From the NCBI GenBank assembly GCA_964235495.1, contig CAXSAX010000019.1, forward strand, positions 1 through 64,000: a DNA stretch of 64,000 bases, read 5' to 3'. Source of the stretch: LMUY01 sp964235495. Its GTDB lineage: Bacteria; Pseudomonadota; Alphaproteobacteria; Acetobacterales; Acetobacteraceae. The position numbers and the translations under genes were made by a program. Positions 20,701 through 33,091 of this stretch are shown in pieces. Every line of letters starts with the position of its first letter. Positions within the stretch are counted from its first letter, which is position 1. Under the pieces are notes generated by a model. The model ran no database searches. It saw only the letters and a list, made by a program, of their open reading frames with translations, and had not been told where the DNA came from.

Positions 20701-21001
20701 GTTGCGCACCCACCTCGACACCCGCTTCCTGCCCGCCGGCAACGGCGCGGTGAGCGTGTTCATGAAGGCCACGCCCGACCGCAGCAACGTGGTGGTGGTA
20801 GCCATCTCGTTTGACCCCGACCAGGCGCAGGCGACCGGGTGGGAGTTTCCGTTCTGGCTGTGGGGAGTCGATGAGAATGCCCCCTTCGAGGCCGAGGACG
20901 TGCTAGGTGGGACGCGTTCCACCTGGCGCGGCAAGTACCAGTCCGTCCAGCTCGACGCCAGCCGCCCGTACGCGGCCTGGTCCATCCGCCTGCTCTCCTG
21001 A
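17771..21001 (+). CDS. glgE: Alpha-1,4-glucan:maltose-1-phosphate maltosyltransferase GlgE, long form
   Basis: The protein has 1076 residues; actinobacterial GlgE has about 700. Residues from about 430 onward are the GlgE part: an N-terminal beta domain (VAIEAPSPCVEDG), the linker helices, then the GH13 barrel with WYEVFPRSMS, FPPIHPIGRTNRKGPNN, nucleophile Asp in VRVDNPHTKP, acid/base Glu in FLAEAF, and VNTPDINP. The first ~420 residues resemble a degenerate GH13-like barrel (DLPLAS, ILLFTADAVA) without an obvious catalytic triad. The enzyme extends alpha-glucan from maltose-1-phosphate. It heads the operon. Confidence 0.92.
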   Translation: MNAIDRAAATMAAPAPGQSCARIRYLDPLAAPWPGSWDAVLERAAAAGFTAALMPPPWAPGADGDRFAPATLERVHPGLGGGGAGECLAQFAAACRKHGLQAMIDLPLASLSAEFTADAAPFAPVTALDALDPRGGAARRREVADPSGLGAWWAPTVQACVAADIAGFRVLGLETAPGALAHLRRAAPDAVLLAWTVGMGAESLGRLSGASYVAASLAGWDGRAAWFWDQMALLRQVAPVLACPEDPFGARIGGAVHDPAQLLPALRQAAGLACLAGDGWLVPEGFEAGARRAMDPRGRTPAEARAALLDLSAYNQLIAEAGKPQQGLQLLSGASPLAVLRTDAADARFARRATVKLLNADTARPCPLDPAGLLSAIDGSFAPFRAADGAVLQPGAPFQLAPGEILLFTADAVAKAEPAGPLDADAARRFANGPRVAIEAPSPCVEDGSLAVKRLVGESVTISVDVVCDGHDKLGVALHWREAGSKAHHEMRMSPAGNDRFVAELPLTRIGSYEYGVQAWRDAFASYRDEIAKKSAAELNVALELREGMALLARTLGRAQGSLRATLQAAMTELEAADDAAKLARFLSPEMAELMAQADDRPQAALLPRPIRIDAERPGAAFAAWYEVFPRSMSNDPARHGTFRDVERHLPRVRAMGFDVLYFPPIHPIGRTNRKGPNNTLTPAPGDPGSPYAIGSEEGGHDALHPELGTMADFQHLIAAAAEHGLEIAIDFAIQCSPDHPWLKQHRGWFDWRPDGSIKYAENPPKKYQDIVNVDFYAADAVPGLWLALAEAVLFWMEQGIRLVRVDNPHTKPLPFWQWMIGMVRERYPDAVFLAEAFTRPKVMYRLAKVGFSQSYTYFTWRETKQEMETYLTELGEPGPREFFRPHFFVNTPDINPLYLQGAGRSSYLIRAALAATLSGLWGVYNGFELCEGAPVPGKEEYLDSEKYQVRAWDWDRPGNIVAEITALNRMRRANPALRTHLDTRFLPAGNGAVSVFMKATPDRSNVVVVAISFDPDQAQATGWEFPFWLWGVDENAPFEAEDVLGGTRSTWRGKYQSVQLDASRPYAAWSIRLLS

Positions 21002-21013
21002 ACCGAGGTCCAG

Positions 21014-24353
<3,340 letters not shown>

Positions 24354-24361
<8 letters not shown>

Positions 24362-26543
24362 CGTGATTTCGGACGCGCTGCCCGGCCTCGACCCCGGCGC
24401 GGTCAACGCCATCGTCGAGGCCCGCCACGGCGATCCATTCGCCGTGCTGGGGCCGCATGACGGCGCCATCCGCGCCTTCATCCCCGGCGCCGACACGGTG
24501 AGCGTGGTGGAGCAGGACACCGGGCTGGTGGTGGGCGAGCTGCGGCGCGTGCATCCCGCCGGGTTCTTCGCTGGCCCCGCGGGCACGCACCGCGCCTACC
24601 GGCTGCGCATCCAGCAGGGGGCGGCGAGCTGGGAGACGGAGGACCCGTACTCCTTCCCGCCCGTGCTTGGGGATCTGGACGTCCACCTGCTCGCGGAAGG
24701 CCGCCACCTGGATTTCGGCCGCTGCATGGGCGCGCACCCGGCGGAGCTGGAGGGCGTGGCCGGCGTGCAGTTCGCCGTGTGGGCGCCCAACGCGCAGCGC
24801 GTGTCGGTGGTGGGGGACTTCAACGGCTGGGACGGCCGCCGCCACCCGATGCGCAAGCGCCATGGCGCCGGCGTGTGGGAGCTGTTCGTGCCACGGATCG
24901 GCGCGGGCGTGCTGTACAAGTACGAGATGCTCGGCCCGCACGGCGACCGGCTGCCGCTGAAGGCCGACCCGGTGGCCTGGGCCGCGCAAATCCCGCCATT
25001 GACCGCCTCCATCGTCGCCGACGACGCGCCGTTCCCGTGGACGGACGCCGAGTGGGTGGCCAGCCGCGCGGCGCGGCAGGCGCAGGGGGCGCCGATCTCG
25101 GTGTACGAGGTGCACGCCGGGTCCTGGTCGCCGGCCGCCCACATGGGCGTGGACGGCTGGGACCGCCTGGCCGACCAGTTGGCGCCCTACGCGGCGGGGC
25201 TCGGCTTCACCCACATCGAGCTGCTGCCGATCATGGAGCACCCGTTCGGCGGCTCCTGGGGCTACCAGCCGCTGGGGCAGTTCGCCCCCTCCTCCCGGCT
25301 CGGCCCGCCGGAGGCGTTCGCGCGCTTCGTGGACCGCTGCCACGCCCTGGGCCTGGGCGTGATCCTGGACTGGGTGCCGGCGCATTTCCCGACCGACGCC
25401 TACGGCCTGGCGCATTTCGACGGCACGGCGCTGTACGAGCACCAGGACCCGCGCGAGGGCTTCCACCAGGACTGGAACACCCTGATCTATAACCTCGGCC
25501 GCAACGAGGTCCGCGCCTTCCTGATCGGCTCCGCCCTGTTCTGGCTGGAGCACTACCACGTGGACGCCATCCGGGTGGATGCGGTGGCCTCCATGCTGTA
25601 CCGCGACTACAGCCGCAAGGCCGGCGAGTGGGTGCCGAACAAGTACGGCGGGCGCGAGAACCTGGAGACGGTGTCCTTCCTGCAGGACCTCAGCCGCGCG
25701 GTGGCCGAGCGGGCGCCCGGCGCCATGCTGGTGGCGGAGGAGAGCACCGCCTGGCCCGGCGTCACCAAGGCAGCGGACGAGGGCGGGCTCGGCTTCACCT
25801 ACAAGTGGAACATGGGCTGGATGCACGACACGCTGCACTACGCCGAGGAGCAGCCGGTCTATCGCAAGTACCACCACGGCGAGATGACGTTCGGCATGGT
25901 GTACGCCTACAGCGAGAAGTTCCTGCTGCCGATCAGCCACGACGAGGTGGTGTACGGCAAGGGTTCGCTGCTCGGCAAGATGCCGGGGGACCGCTGGCAG
26001 AAGTTCGCCACGCTGCGCGCTTATCTCGGCTTCATGTGGACCCACCCGGGCAAGAAGCTGCTGTTCATGGGCTGCGAGTTCGCCCAGGAGCGGGAGTGGA
26101 ACCACGATCACGGGCTGGACTGGGACCTGCTGGACCAGCCGGAGCACCGCGGCGTGCAATCCCTGGTGCGCGACCTGAACGCGCGCTACCGCGACCTGCC
26201 GGCGCTGCACCGGATGGACTGCGTGCCGGAAGGCTTCCGCTGGGTGGTGGACGGGGACGCCGAGCAAAGCGTGTTCGCCTACCTGCGGATGGGGGGCGAT
26301 GGCGTGACGCCCGTGCTGGTGGTTTGCAACTTCACGCCCGTGCCGCGTTACGGATACCGCCTTGGGGCGCCGCAAGGCGGCGCGTGGCGGGAAAGGTTGA
26401 ACACGGATGCGGCCCTCTACGGCGGCGGCAACGTCGGCAATGGCGGCCCGGTGCAGGCCGAAGACGTGCCGAGCCATGGCTTTCCCGCCTCGCTGCTGCT
26501 GACCCTGCCTCCCTTGGCCACCATCATCCTCGTCGCGGAGTGA
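24354..26543 (+). CDS. glgB: 1,4-alpha-glucan branching enzyme GlgB
   Basis: A 729-residue protein with N-terminal CBM48 repeats (FAVWAPNAQRVSVVGDFNGW), the GH13 barrel with nucleophile Asp in AIRVDAVASML, Glu in LVAEESTAWPGV and Asp in PISHDEVVYGKGSL, and a C-terminal beta domain. It makes alpha-1,6 branches in the glucan built by GlgE. It overlaps treS by 8 bases, so it is translationally coupled. Confidence 0.96.
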
Positions 26544-26568
26544 TCCTGCGGCCGACACGGAGCCCACC

Positions 26569-28326
26569 ATGACCGAACGGTTCGCCCATCCCTTGCCGTT
26601 CGGTGCCGAACTGGAGGGCGACCAGGCTCGCTTCCGGGTTTGGGCGCCCTCGGTCGAACGGCTTGCCGTGCAGCTGAATGGCGCAGAGCACTCGATGGCG
26701 GCGGAGGCGGACGGCGTCTATGCCGCCACCGTGCCGGCCAAGGCGGGCGACCGCTACAAGTTCGCCGCCCCGGACGGCCTGGCTTTCCCCGACCCGGCTT
26801 CCCGCGCGCAGGGTCCGGACGTGCACGACGCCAGCCTGCTGGTGGACCCGCGCAGCTACGCCTGGCAGCACGCCGAATGGCGTGGCCGGCCGTGGCACGA
26901 GACGGTGATCTACGAGCTGCACGCCGGCGCGTTCGGCGGCTTCGACGGCCTGCGCGCCCAGCTGCCGCGCCTGGCCGCCCTGGGCGTCACCGCGGTCGAG
27001 CTGATGCCGGTCGCCGATTTCCCGGGCGCGCATAACTGGGGCTATGACGGCGTGCTGCCCTACGCGCCGGACGCCGCCTACGGCACGCCCGATCAGTTCA
27101 AGGCCATGGTCGATGCCGCGCACGGGCTGGGGCTGATGGTGTTCCTGGACGTGGTGTACAACCATTTCGGCCCGGACGGCGCGTACATCCACGCCTTCGC
27201 CAAGACGTTCTTCCGCGAGGACCTGCACACCCCCTGGGGGGCCGCGATCGACTTCCGCAAGCCGCAGGTGCAGCAGTACTTCACGCAGAACGCGCTGTAC
27301 TGGCTCAAGGAGTACCGCGTGGACGGCCTGCGCTTCGACGCCGTGCACGCCTTCAAGGACCCGGAGTTCCTGGACGACCTGGCCGCCGCCATCCGCGCCG
27401 GAGTCGAGCCCGGCCGCCACGTCCACCTGGTGCTGGAGCACGAGGGCAACGCCGCCCGCCACCTGCGCGCCGGCCCGGACGCGCCCGGCTTCGACGCGCA
27501 GTGGACGGACGACGTGCACCACGCGCTGCACGTGTTGCTGACGCGCGAGCAGGAAGGCTACTACGAGGACTTCGCCGACCCGATCCATCACCTGGCCAAG
27601 TCGATGGCCGAGGGGTTCGCCTACCAGGGCCAGGTGTCCAAGCACAGCGGCGAGCCGCGGGGGGAGCCGTCCGGCCACCTGCCCTCTACCGCCTTCGTCA
27701 TCTGCCTGCAGAACCACGACCAGATCGGCAACCGCGCCCTGGGCGAGCGGCTGACGGCGCTGGCCGACCCGCAGGCGCTGCGCGCCGCCACCGTGCTGCT
27801 CCTGCTGTCGCCGTTCATCCCGCTGATGTTCATGGGCGAGGAGGTGGAGAGCCAGACGCCGTTCCTGTTCTTCACCGACCACAACGCCGAGCTGGCGGAG
27901 CTGGTGCGCAAGGGCCGCCGCGCCGAGTTCAAGCACTTCGCCGCCTTCCAGGACCCGGCGCGGCGCGACAGCATCCCTGATCCCAATGCCGCCAGCACCT
28001 TCCAGGCCTCCATCCCCGATTTCAGCGGCGACGCCTCGTTCGCCACCAAGCTGCTGCACCTGCGGCAGCAGCGCGTGGCGCCGGGCATCCCGGGCGCGCG
28101 CAGCGCCGGGGTGGAGGTGCTCGCCAAGCACGCCCTGGTGGCGCGCTGGACGCTCGGCACCGGGGAGACGCTGGCGATCGCGCTCAACCTCGGCAACGAG
28201 AAGCCCGGCATCCCGATGCCGTCCGGCGACATGATCTTCGAGTGGCCGGTGGGCGCCTGGGACGGGGCGATGTACGGCTTCCTGGTCGAACGCTCCGCCA
28301 CCGCCTGGATCGAGCCGGCGCGTTGA
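26569..28326 (+). CDS. treZ: Malto-oligosyltrehalose trehalohydrolase TreZ
   Basis: The protein has 585 residues. CBM48-like N-terminus (RFRVWAPSVERLAVQL), GH13 barrel with GLRFDAVHAF, LVLEHEGNAA and QNHDQIGNRALGERL. It releases trehalose from the maltooligosyl-trehalose made by TreY. It is 25 bases after glgB and overlaps malQ in a TTGA. Confidence 0.95.
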   Translation: MTERFAHPLPFGAELEGDQARFRVWAPSVERLAVQLNGAEHSMAAEADGVYAATVPAKAGDRYKFAAPDGLAFPDPASRAQGPDVHDASLLVDPRSYAWQHAEWRGRPWHETVIYELHAGAFGGFDGLRAQLPRLAALGVTAVELMPVADFPGAHNWGYDGVLPYAPDAAYGTPDQFKAMVDAAHGLGLMVFLDVVYNHFGPDGAYIHAFAKTFFREDLHTPWGAAIDFRKPQVQQYFTQNALYWLKEYRVDGLRFDAVHAFKDPEFLDDLAAAIRAGVEPGRHVHLVLEHEGNAARHLRAGPDAPGFDAQWTDDVHHALHVLLTREQEGYYEDFADPIHHLAKSMAEGFAYQGQVSKHSGEPRGEPSGHLPSTAFVICLQNHDQIGNRALGERLTALADPQALRAATVLLLLSPFIPLMFMGEEVESQTPFLFFTDHNAELAELVRKGRRAEFKHFAAFQDPARRDSIPDPNAASTFQASIPDFSGDASFATKLLHLRQQRVAPGIPGARSAGVEVLAKHALVARWTLGTGETLAIALNLGNEKPGIPMPSGDMIFEWPVGAWDGAMYGFLVERSATAWIEPAR

Positions 28327-30317
28327 GCCTGCACGAGCTGGCGGAGGCGGCCGGGCTGGCGGCCCGCTGGAAGGACGTGCACGGCAGCTGGCACGATGTC
28401 GGTGACCAAACCCTCATCGCCGTGCTGGCCGCCCTCGGCCTGCCGGCGGACTCCGCCTCCGCCACCGCCGACAGCTTGCAATCGCTGCGCAGCCCGGGGC
28501 GGCTGCCGCCCCTGGTGGCCGCGGATGCCGGCGGCGTGCTGCGCCTGCCCGTGCCGCCGGGCGCCTACGAGATCGCGCTGGAGGATGGCACCGTCATCAG
28601 CGGCACCGCGCGGGACGACGGGGGTGCGGCCATCTCCCTGCCCGCGACCCCCGGCTACCACCGGCTGCGCATCGGCGGCGCCGAGACGGTCGTGGCGGCG
28701 GCGCCCGCCCGCGGCTGGACGGTGGCGGATGCGGCGCCGGGGCGGCCCTGGGGGTTGGCGGCGCAGCTCTACTCGCTGCGCCGGGCCGGGGATGGCGGCC
28801 TGGGGGATTTCGGCGGCCTGGCGGATTTCGTGGCCAACGCGGCCAAGCACGGCGCGGCAGCCGTGGCGATCAGCCCGGCGCATGCGCAGTTCTCCGCCAC
28901 GCCCGGCCGGTCGAGCCCGTACTCGCCGTCCAGCCGCACCCTGCTGAACGTGGTGCACTCGGCGCTGGACCTGGAGGGCGAGGAGGCGCGACGGCTTGAG
29001 GCGCTGGACTTGGTGGACTGGGCGGCCAGCACCCGGCTGCGCCTGGCCCGGCTGGATGCGATGTTCGCCGAGGCGGAGCGCGGCAGCCCGCTATGGGACG
29101 AGTTCCTGCGCTTCCGCGCCGCCGAGGGTGCGACGCTGGAGGGCCACGCCCGCTTCGAGGCCATCCACGCCAGCCAGGCCAAGCCGGACGGGTCGTGGCA
29201 CTGGCGCGACTGGCCGGGTGGGCTGTCGGACGCCGGCAGCGACGCCGTGGCCGCCTTTGCGGCGCAGAACGAGCGCGAGGTGTTCCGCCACGGCTTCTAC
29301 CAGTTCATCGCCGACCGCAGCCTGGGCGCCGCGCAGCACGCCGCCAAGGCGGCCGGCATGGCGATCGGCCTGATCTCGGACCTCGCCGTGGGCGTGGACT
29401 CCGGCGGCAGCCAGTGCTGGGCGCGGCCGGACCAGACCCTGCTCGGCCTGTCGGTCGGCGCGCCGCCCGACCTGCTGAACACCAGCGGGCAGAGTTGGGG
29501 CCTGGCCGCGTTCTCCCCGCGCGGGCTGCAGCTGAACGGCTACGGCGCGTATATCGAGATGCTGCGGGCCGCCATGCGCCACGCCGGCGGCGTGCGGATC
29601 GACCACGCGATGGGGCTGGCCCGGCTCTGGGTGCTGCCGGACGGCGCGAGCCCGGCGGATGGCGTCTACCTGCACTTCCCGGTGGACGACATGCTGCGGC
29701 TGATCCGCCTCGAATCGCACCGCCACCGCGCCATCGTGCTGGGGGAGGACCTCGGCACCCTGCCCGAGGGCTTCCAGGGGCGCATCAGCTCGGCCGGGGT
29801 GCTGGGGATGCGGGTGCTGTGGTTCGAGCGGGCGGACGACCAGGGCTTCACCTCGCCGGGCCTGTGGGACCGCGGCGCGGTTTCCATGACCAGCACGCAC
29901 GACCTGGCGACGGTGGCGGGCTGGTGGGCCGGGCGCGACACCGAATGGCGGCACAAGCTCGGGCAGATCGACGAGGGCGGCGTGGCGCGCGAGCACGGCG
30001 AGCGCCGCCGCGACCGGGGCCTGCTGTGGTCCGCCATGCAGGCCAGCGGCGCGGCCCATGGCCCGCCGCCGCCGCCGAGCGAGCCGGAGGGCGCGGTGGA
30101 CGCCGCCATCCGCCACGTCGGCGGCGCGGCCTGCGCGCTGACGCTGATCCCGCTGGAGGACGCGCTCGCCCTGCCGGAGCAGCCGAACTTCCCCGGCACG
30201 CTGGACGAGCACCCGAACTGGCGCCGCCGGATGCCCGCCTCGGCCGCGACCCTGCTCGACTCGCCCGCCGTGGCCGCGCGGCTGCAAAACCTGGACGCCG
30301 CAAGGAGACGCTCATGA
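28323..30317 (+). CDS. malQ: 4-alpha-glucanotransferase MalQ
   Basis: A 664-residue GH77 enzyme. The start is the TTG at 28323, which overlaps the treZ stop; the open frame extends further upstream but without homology. Motifs include LYSLRR, the nucleophile region RIDHAMGLARLW, the acid/base region VLGEDLGTLPEGF and STHDLATVAGWW. It disproportionates malto-oligosaccharides, giving chains of a length usable by TreY and GlgB. It overlaps treY by an ATGA. Confidence 0.94.
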   Translation: MSLHELAEAAGLAARWKDVHGSWHDVGDQTLIAVLAALGLPADSASATADSLQSLRSPGRLPPLVAADAGGVLRLPVPPGAYEIALEDGTVISGTARDDGGAAISLPATPGYHRLRIGGAETVVAAAPARGWTVADAAPGRPWGLAAQLYSLRRAGDGGLGDFGGLADFVANAAKHGAAAVAISPAHAQFSATPGRSSPYSPSSRTLLNVVHSALDLEGEEARRLEALDLVDWAASTRLRLARLDAMFAEAERGSPLWDEFLRFRAAEGATLEGHARFEAIHASQAKPDGSWHWRDWPGGLSDAGSDAVAAFAAQNEREVFRHGFYQFIADRSLGAAQHAAKAAGMAIGLISDLAVGVDSGGSQCWARPDQTLLGLSVGAPPDLLNTSGQSWGLAAFSPRGLQLNGYGAYIEMLRAAMRHAGGVRIDHAMGLARLWVLPDGASPADGVYLHFPVDDMLRLIRLESHRHRAIVLGEDLGTLPEGFQGRISSAGVLGMRVLWFERADDQGFTSPGLWDRGAVSMTSTHDLATVAGWWAGRDTEWRHKLGQIDEGGVAREHGERRRDRGLLWSAMQASGAAHGPPPPPSEPEGAVDAAIRHVGGAACALTLIPLEDALALPEQPNFPGTLDEHPNWRRRMPASAATLLDSPAVAARLQNLDAARRRS

Positions 30318-33091
30318 CGCCGTTCACCGCCACCGCGCGGCTGCAGTTCCATAAGGACTTCACCATGGACGCGGCGACGGCGCTGGTGCCGTACTACGCG
30401 CGGCTCGGCATCTCGCACCTGTACGCCTCGCCGCTGCTGAAGTCCCGCCCCGGCTCCACCCACGGCTACGACATCGTGGACCACAACGAGATCGACCCGG
30501 AGCTGGGCGGCGAGGACGCGCTGCGCCGGCTGGTGGCCGAGCTGCGCCGGCACGAAATGGGCCTCGTGCTGGACATCGTGCCCAACCACATGGGCGTCGG
30601 CGGCGCGGACAACGAGTGGTGGCTCGACGTGCTGGAATGGGGCCGCGCCAGCGCCCATGCCGAGTATTTCGACATCGACTGGGACCCACCGGACGCCTCC
30701 CTGCGCGGCCGGATGCTGGCGCCGTTCCTCGGCTCGCCCTACGGCGACTGCCTGAACGACAAGCAGTTGACGCTGCAGTTCGACCCGGAGGACGGCCGGC
30801 TGTTCGTCGGCTACTACTCCCACCGCTTCCCGATCAACCCGCGCGACTACCCCTCCGTGCTGCTGACGGAGGGCGGCCCGCTGGAGGAGCCGGCGCGGGC
30901 GTTCGGCGAGCTGTCCACCGCCAGCCCGGAGGCGACGCAAGCGGACGCCGCCACCGCCCGCGCCGCGCTGCGCTCGCCGGACTACGCCCAAGCCATCGCC
31001 GAGTGCCTGCGCGCCTACGACCCAGCGACCGATTCCGGGCGCGACCGCCTGCACAGGCTGCTGGAGCGCCAGAGCTACCGGCTGAGCTGGTGGCGGGCGG
31101 CCACGGACGAGATCAACTGGCGGCGCTTCTTCGACGTGAACGGCTTGGCCGGCGTGCGCGCCGAGGTGCCGGCCGTGTTCGACGACACCCACCGCACCAT
31201 CCTGCGGCTGTATGCCGAGGGGCTGGTGGACGCCGTCCGCATCGACCACGTGGACGGCTTGGCCGACCCGCGCGGCTACTGCCGCAAGCTGCGCCGCCGG
31301 TTGGACGCCATGGAGGCGCACCGCCCGCCGGAACTGCGCGGCCAGCGCGCCGGGCTGTGGATCGAGAAGATCCTGGCGCCGCAGGAATCGCTGGACGGCG
31401 AGTGGCTGACCGACGGCACCACCGGCTACGACTACATGAATGAGGTGTCCGCCGTGCTGCACGACGGCGCGGGCGAGGAGCCGCTCACCGCGCTGTGGGT
31501 GGGGCTCACCGGCCGGCCTGCCGCCTTTGAGGTGGAGGCGATGGCGGCGCGGCGGCAAATCCTGCGGGAAAGCCTGTCGAGCGAGCTGTTCGCCACCGCC
31601 GCCGCCATCCACCGCATCGCCCGGCGGGAGCTGGCGACGCGCGACTACACGCTGACCGCGGTGCGCCGCACGCTGACGGAAATCCTGGTCCACTTCCACG
31701 TGTACCGCATCTACGCCGGGTTCGGCGGGCTGTCGGAGACGGACAAGCGCGAGATGGACTGGGCGATGGCCGGGGCGCGCCGCACCGTGCGCGCCACCGA
31801 CCGCGACCTGCTGGAGCTGATGGGCGGCTGGCTGTCCGGCGAGGGCATCCGCCAGGTGCCGGCCGGCAGCCGCCGCCAGGAGCGGCGGCGGGCGATGGTC
31901 AAGTTCCAGCAGCTCTCCGCGCCCACGGCGGCCAAGTCGGTGGAGGACACCTCGTTCTATCGCTACGGCCGGCTGATCTCGCGCAACGAGGTGGGCACCG
32001 AGCCGTCGCAGTTCGCGCTGTCTCCGGTGGCGTTCCATGCGACCATGCGGGACCGCCGCAAATACCTGCCGCTGGCGCTGCTGGCCACCGCCACGCACGA
32101 CCACAAGCGCGGCGAGGACACCCGGGCCCGCCTGGCGGTCATCAGCGAGCTGCCGGGCGAGTGGGAGGCGGCGCTGGCCCGCTGGACCCGGCTGAACGCC
32201 TCGCTGAAGAAGGAGGCCGATGGCGGCCCCGCCCCCGATTCCTGCGACGAGATCATGCTTTACGAGAGCCTGGTCGGCGCTTGGCCGCTCGGCTTGTCGG
32301 CCGAGGACCATGAGGGCGTGGCGGCGCTGGAGGAGCGGCTGGCCGCCTGGCAGGAGAAGGCGCTGCGCGAAGGCAAGCGCCACACCGGCTGGGCCGAGCC
32401 GAACATGGAGTACGAGACCGCCTGCCGCGACTTCCTGCACCAGGTGATGGACCCGGACCGGGTCTCGCGCGTGCTGCAGGACATCGCGGCCTTCGTGGAG
32501 CGCATCGCCGCCCCTGGCGCGGTCAACGCGCTGTCGCAGGTGCTGCTGCGCATCACCTCGCCCGGCGTGCCGGACCTGTACCAGGGGACGGAGTACTGGG
32601 ATTTTAGCCTGGTGGACCCGGACAACCGCCGCCCGGTGGACTTCCCCGCCCGGGAAGCCTCGCTGGCGGAGGCGCAGTACCCGGCGGCGTTGCTGGCGGA
32701 ATGGAAGGATGGCCGGGTCAAGCAGGCGGTTGTCGCCCGCGCGCTGCAATTCCGCGCCGCGTCGGAGGGGTTGTTTACCGAGGGCAGCTACGTCCCGCTG
32801 AAGGCGGAGGGGGTGCGGGCGGACAACGTGCTTGCCTTCGCTCGGGTGCTGGAGGGCCGCGCCTGCGTGACGGTCGTGACCCGGCTGCCGGCGCAGCTGC
32901 CGGGCATCGGGGCGCAGCCGCTGCCCGATGCGGAAGGGTGGGGCGCAACCTTCCTCAGCATGCCACGTAACCTTGTCGGGCGCCCCGTGAAAGACATATT
33001 GGCCGGCCAGGAGAGGGCTGAGGCGGCAGAGCAGATGCTCTTGTCGGACATCCTCGCCAAGTTCCCGGTGGCGCTGCTGGAGATCAGATGA
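30314..33091 (+). CDS. treY: Malto-oligosyltrehalose synthase TreY
   Basis: The protein has 925 residues from the ATG at 30314, overlapping the malQ stop. Family hallmarks are ATARLQFHKDFT, YYARLGISHLYASPLL, DAVRIDHVDGLADP, the Glu in WIEKILAPQE, DTSFYRYGRLISRNEVG and ATHDHKRGEDTRAR. It isomerises the reducing-end linkage of maltodextrins to an alpha,alpha-1,1 bond, after which TreZ frees trehalose. It overlaps otsA by an ATGA. Confidence 0.96.
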   Translation: MTPFTATARLQFHKDFTMDAATALVPYYARLGISHLYASPLLKSRPGSTHGYDIVDHNEIDPELGGEDALRRLVAELRRHEMGLVLDIVPNHMGVGGADNEWWLDVLEWGRASAHAEYFDIDWDPPDASLRGRMLAPFLGSPYGDCLNDKQLTLQFDPEDGRLFVGYYSHRFPINPRDYPSVLLTEGGPLEEPARAFGELSTASPEATQADAATARAALRSPDYAQAIAECLRAYDPATDSGRDRLHRLLERQSYRLSWWRAATDEINWRRFFDVNGLAGVRAEVPAVFDDTHRTILRLYAEGLVDAVRIDHVDGLADPRGYCRKLRRRLDAMEAHRPPELRGQRAGLWIEKILAPQESLDGEWLTDGTTGYDYMNEVSAVLHDGAGEEPLTALWVGLTGRPAAFEVEAMAARRQILRESLSSELFATAAAIHRIARRELATRDYTLTAVRRTLTEILVHFHVYRIYAGFGGLSETDKREMDWAMAGARRTVRATDRDLLELMGGWLSGEGIRQVPAGSRRQERRRAMVKFQQLSAPTAAKSVEDTSFYRYGRLISRNEVGTEPSQFALSPVAFHATMRDRRKYLPLALLATATHDHKRGEDTRARLAVISELPGEWEAALARWTRLNASLKKEADGGPAPDSCDEIMLYESLVGAWPLGLSAEDHEGVAALEERLAAWQEKALREGKRHTGWAEPNMEYETACRDFLHQVMDPDRVSRVLQDIAAFVERIAAPGAVNALSQVLLRITSPGVPDLYQGTEYWDFSLVDPDNRRPVDFPAREASLAEAQYPAALLAEWKDGRVKQAVVARALQFRAASEGLFTEGSYVPLKAEGVRADNVLAFARVLEGRACVTVVTRLPAQLPGIGAQPLPDAEGWGATFLSMPRNLVGRPVKDILAGQERAEAAEQMLLSDILAKFPVALLEIR

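Noticed and set aside
29093..30313. Upstream extension of the treY frame
   Set aside because: TreY homology begins at the ATG at 30314, which overlaps the malQ stop. The upstream part is a shifted reading of malQ.
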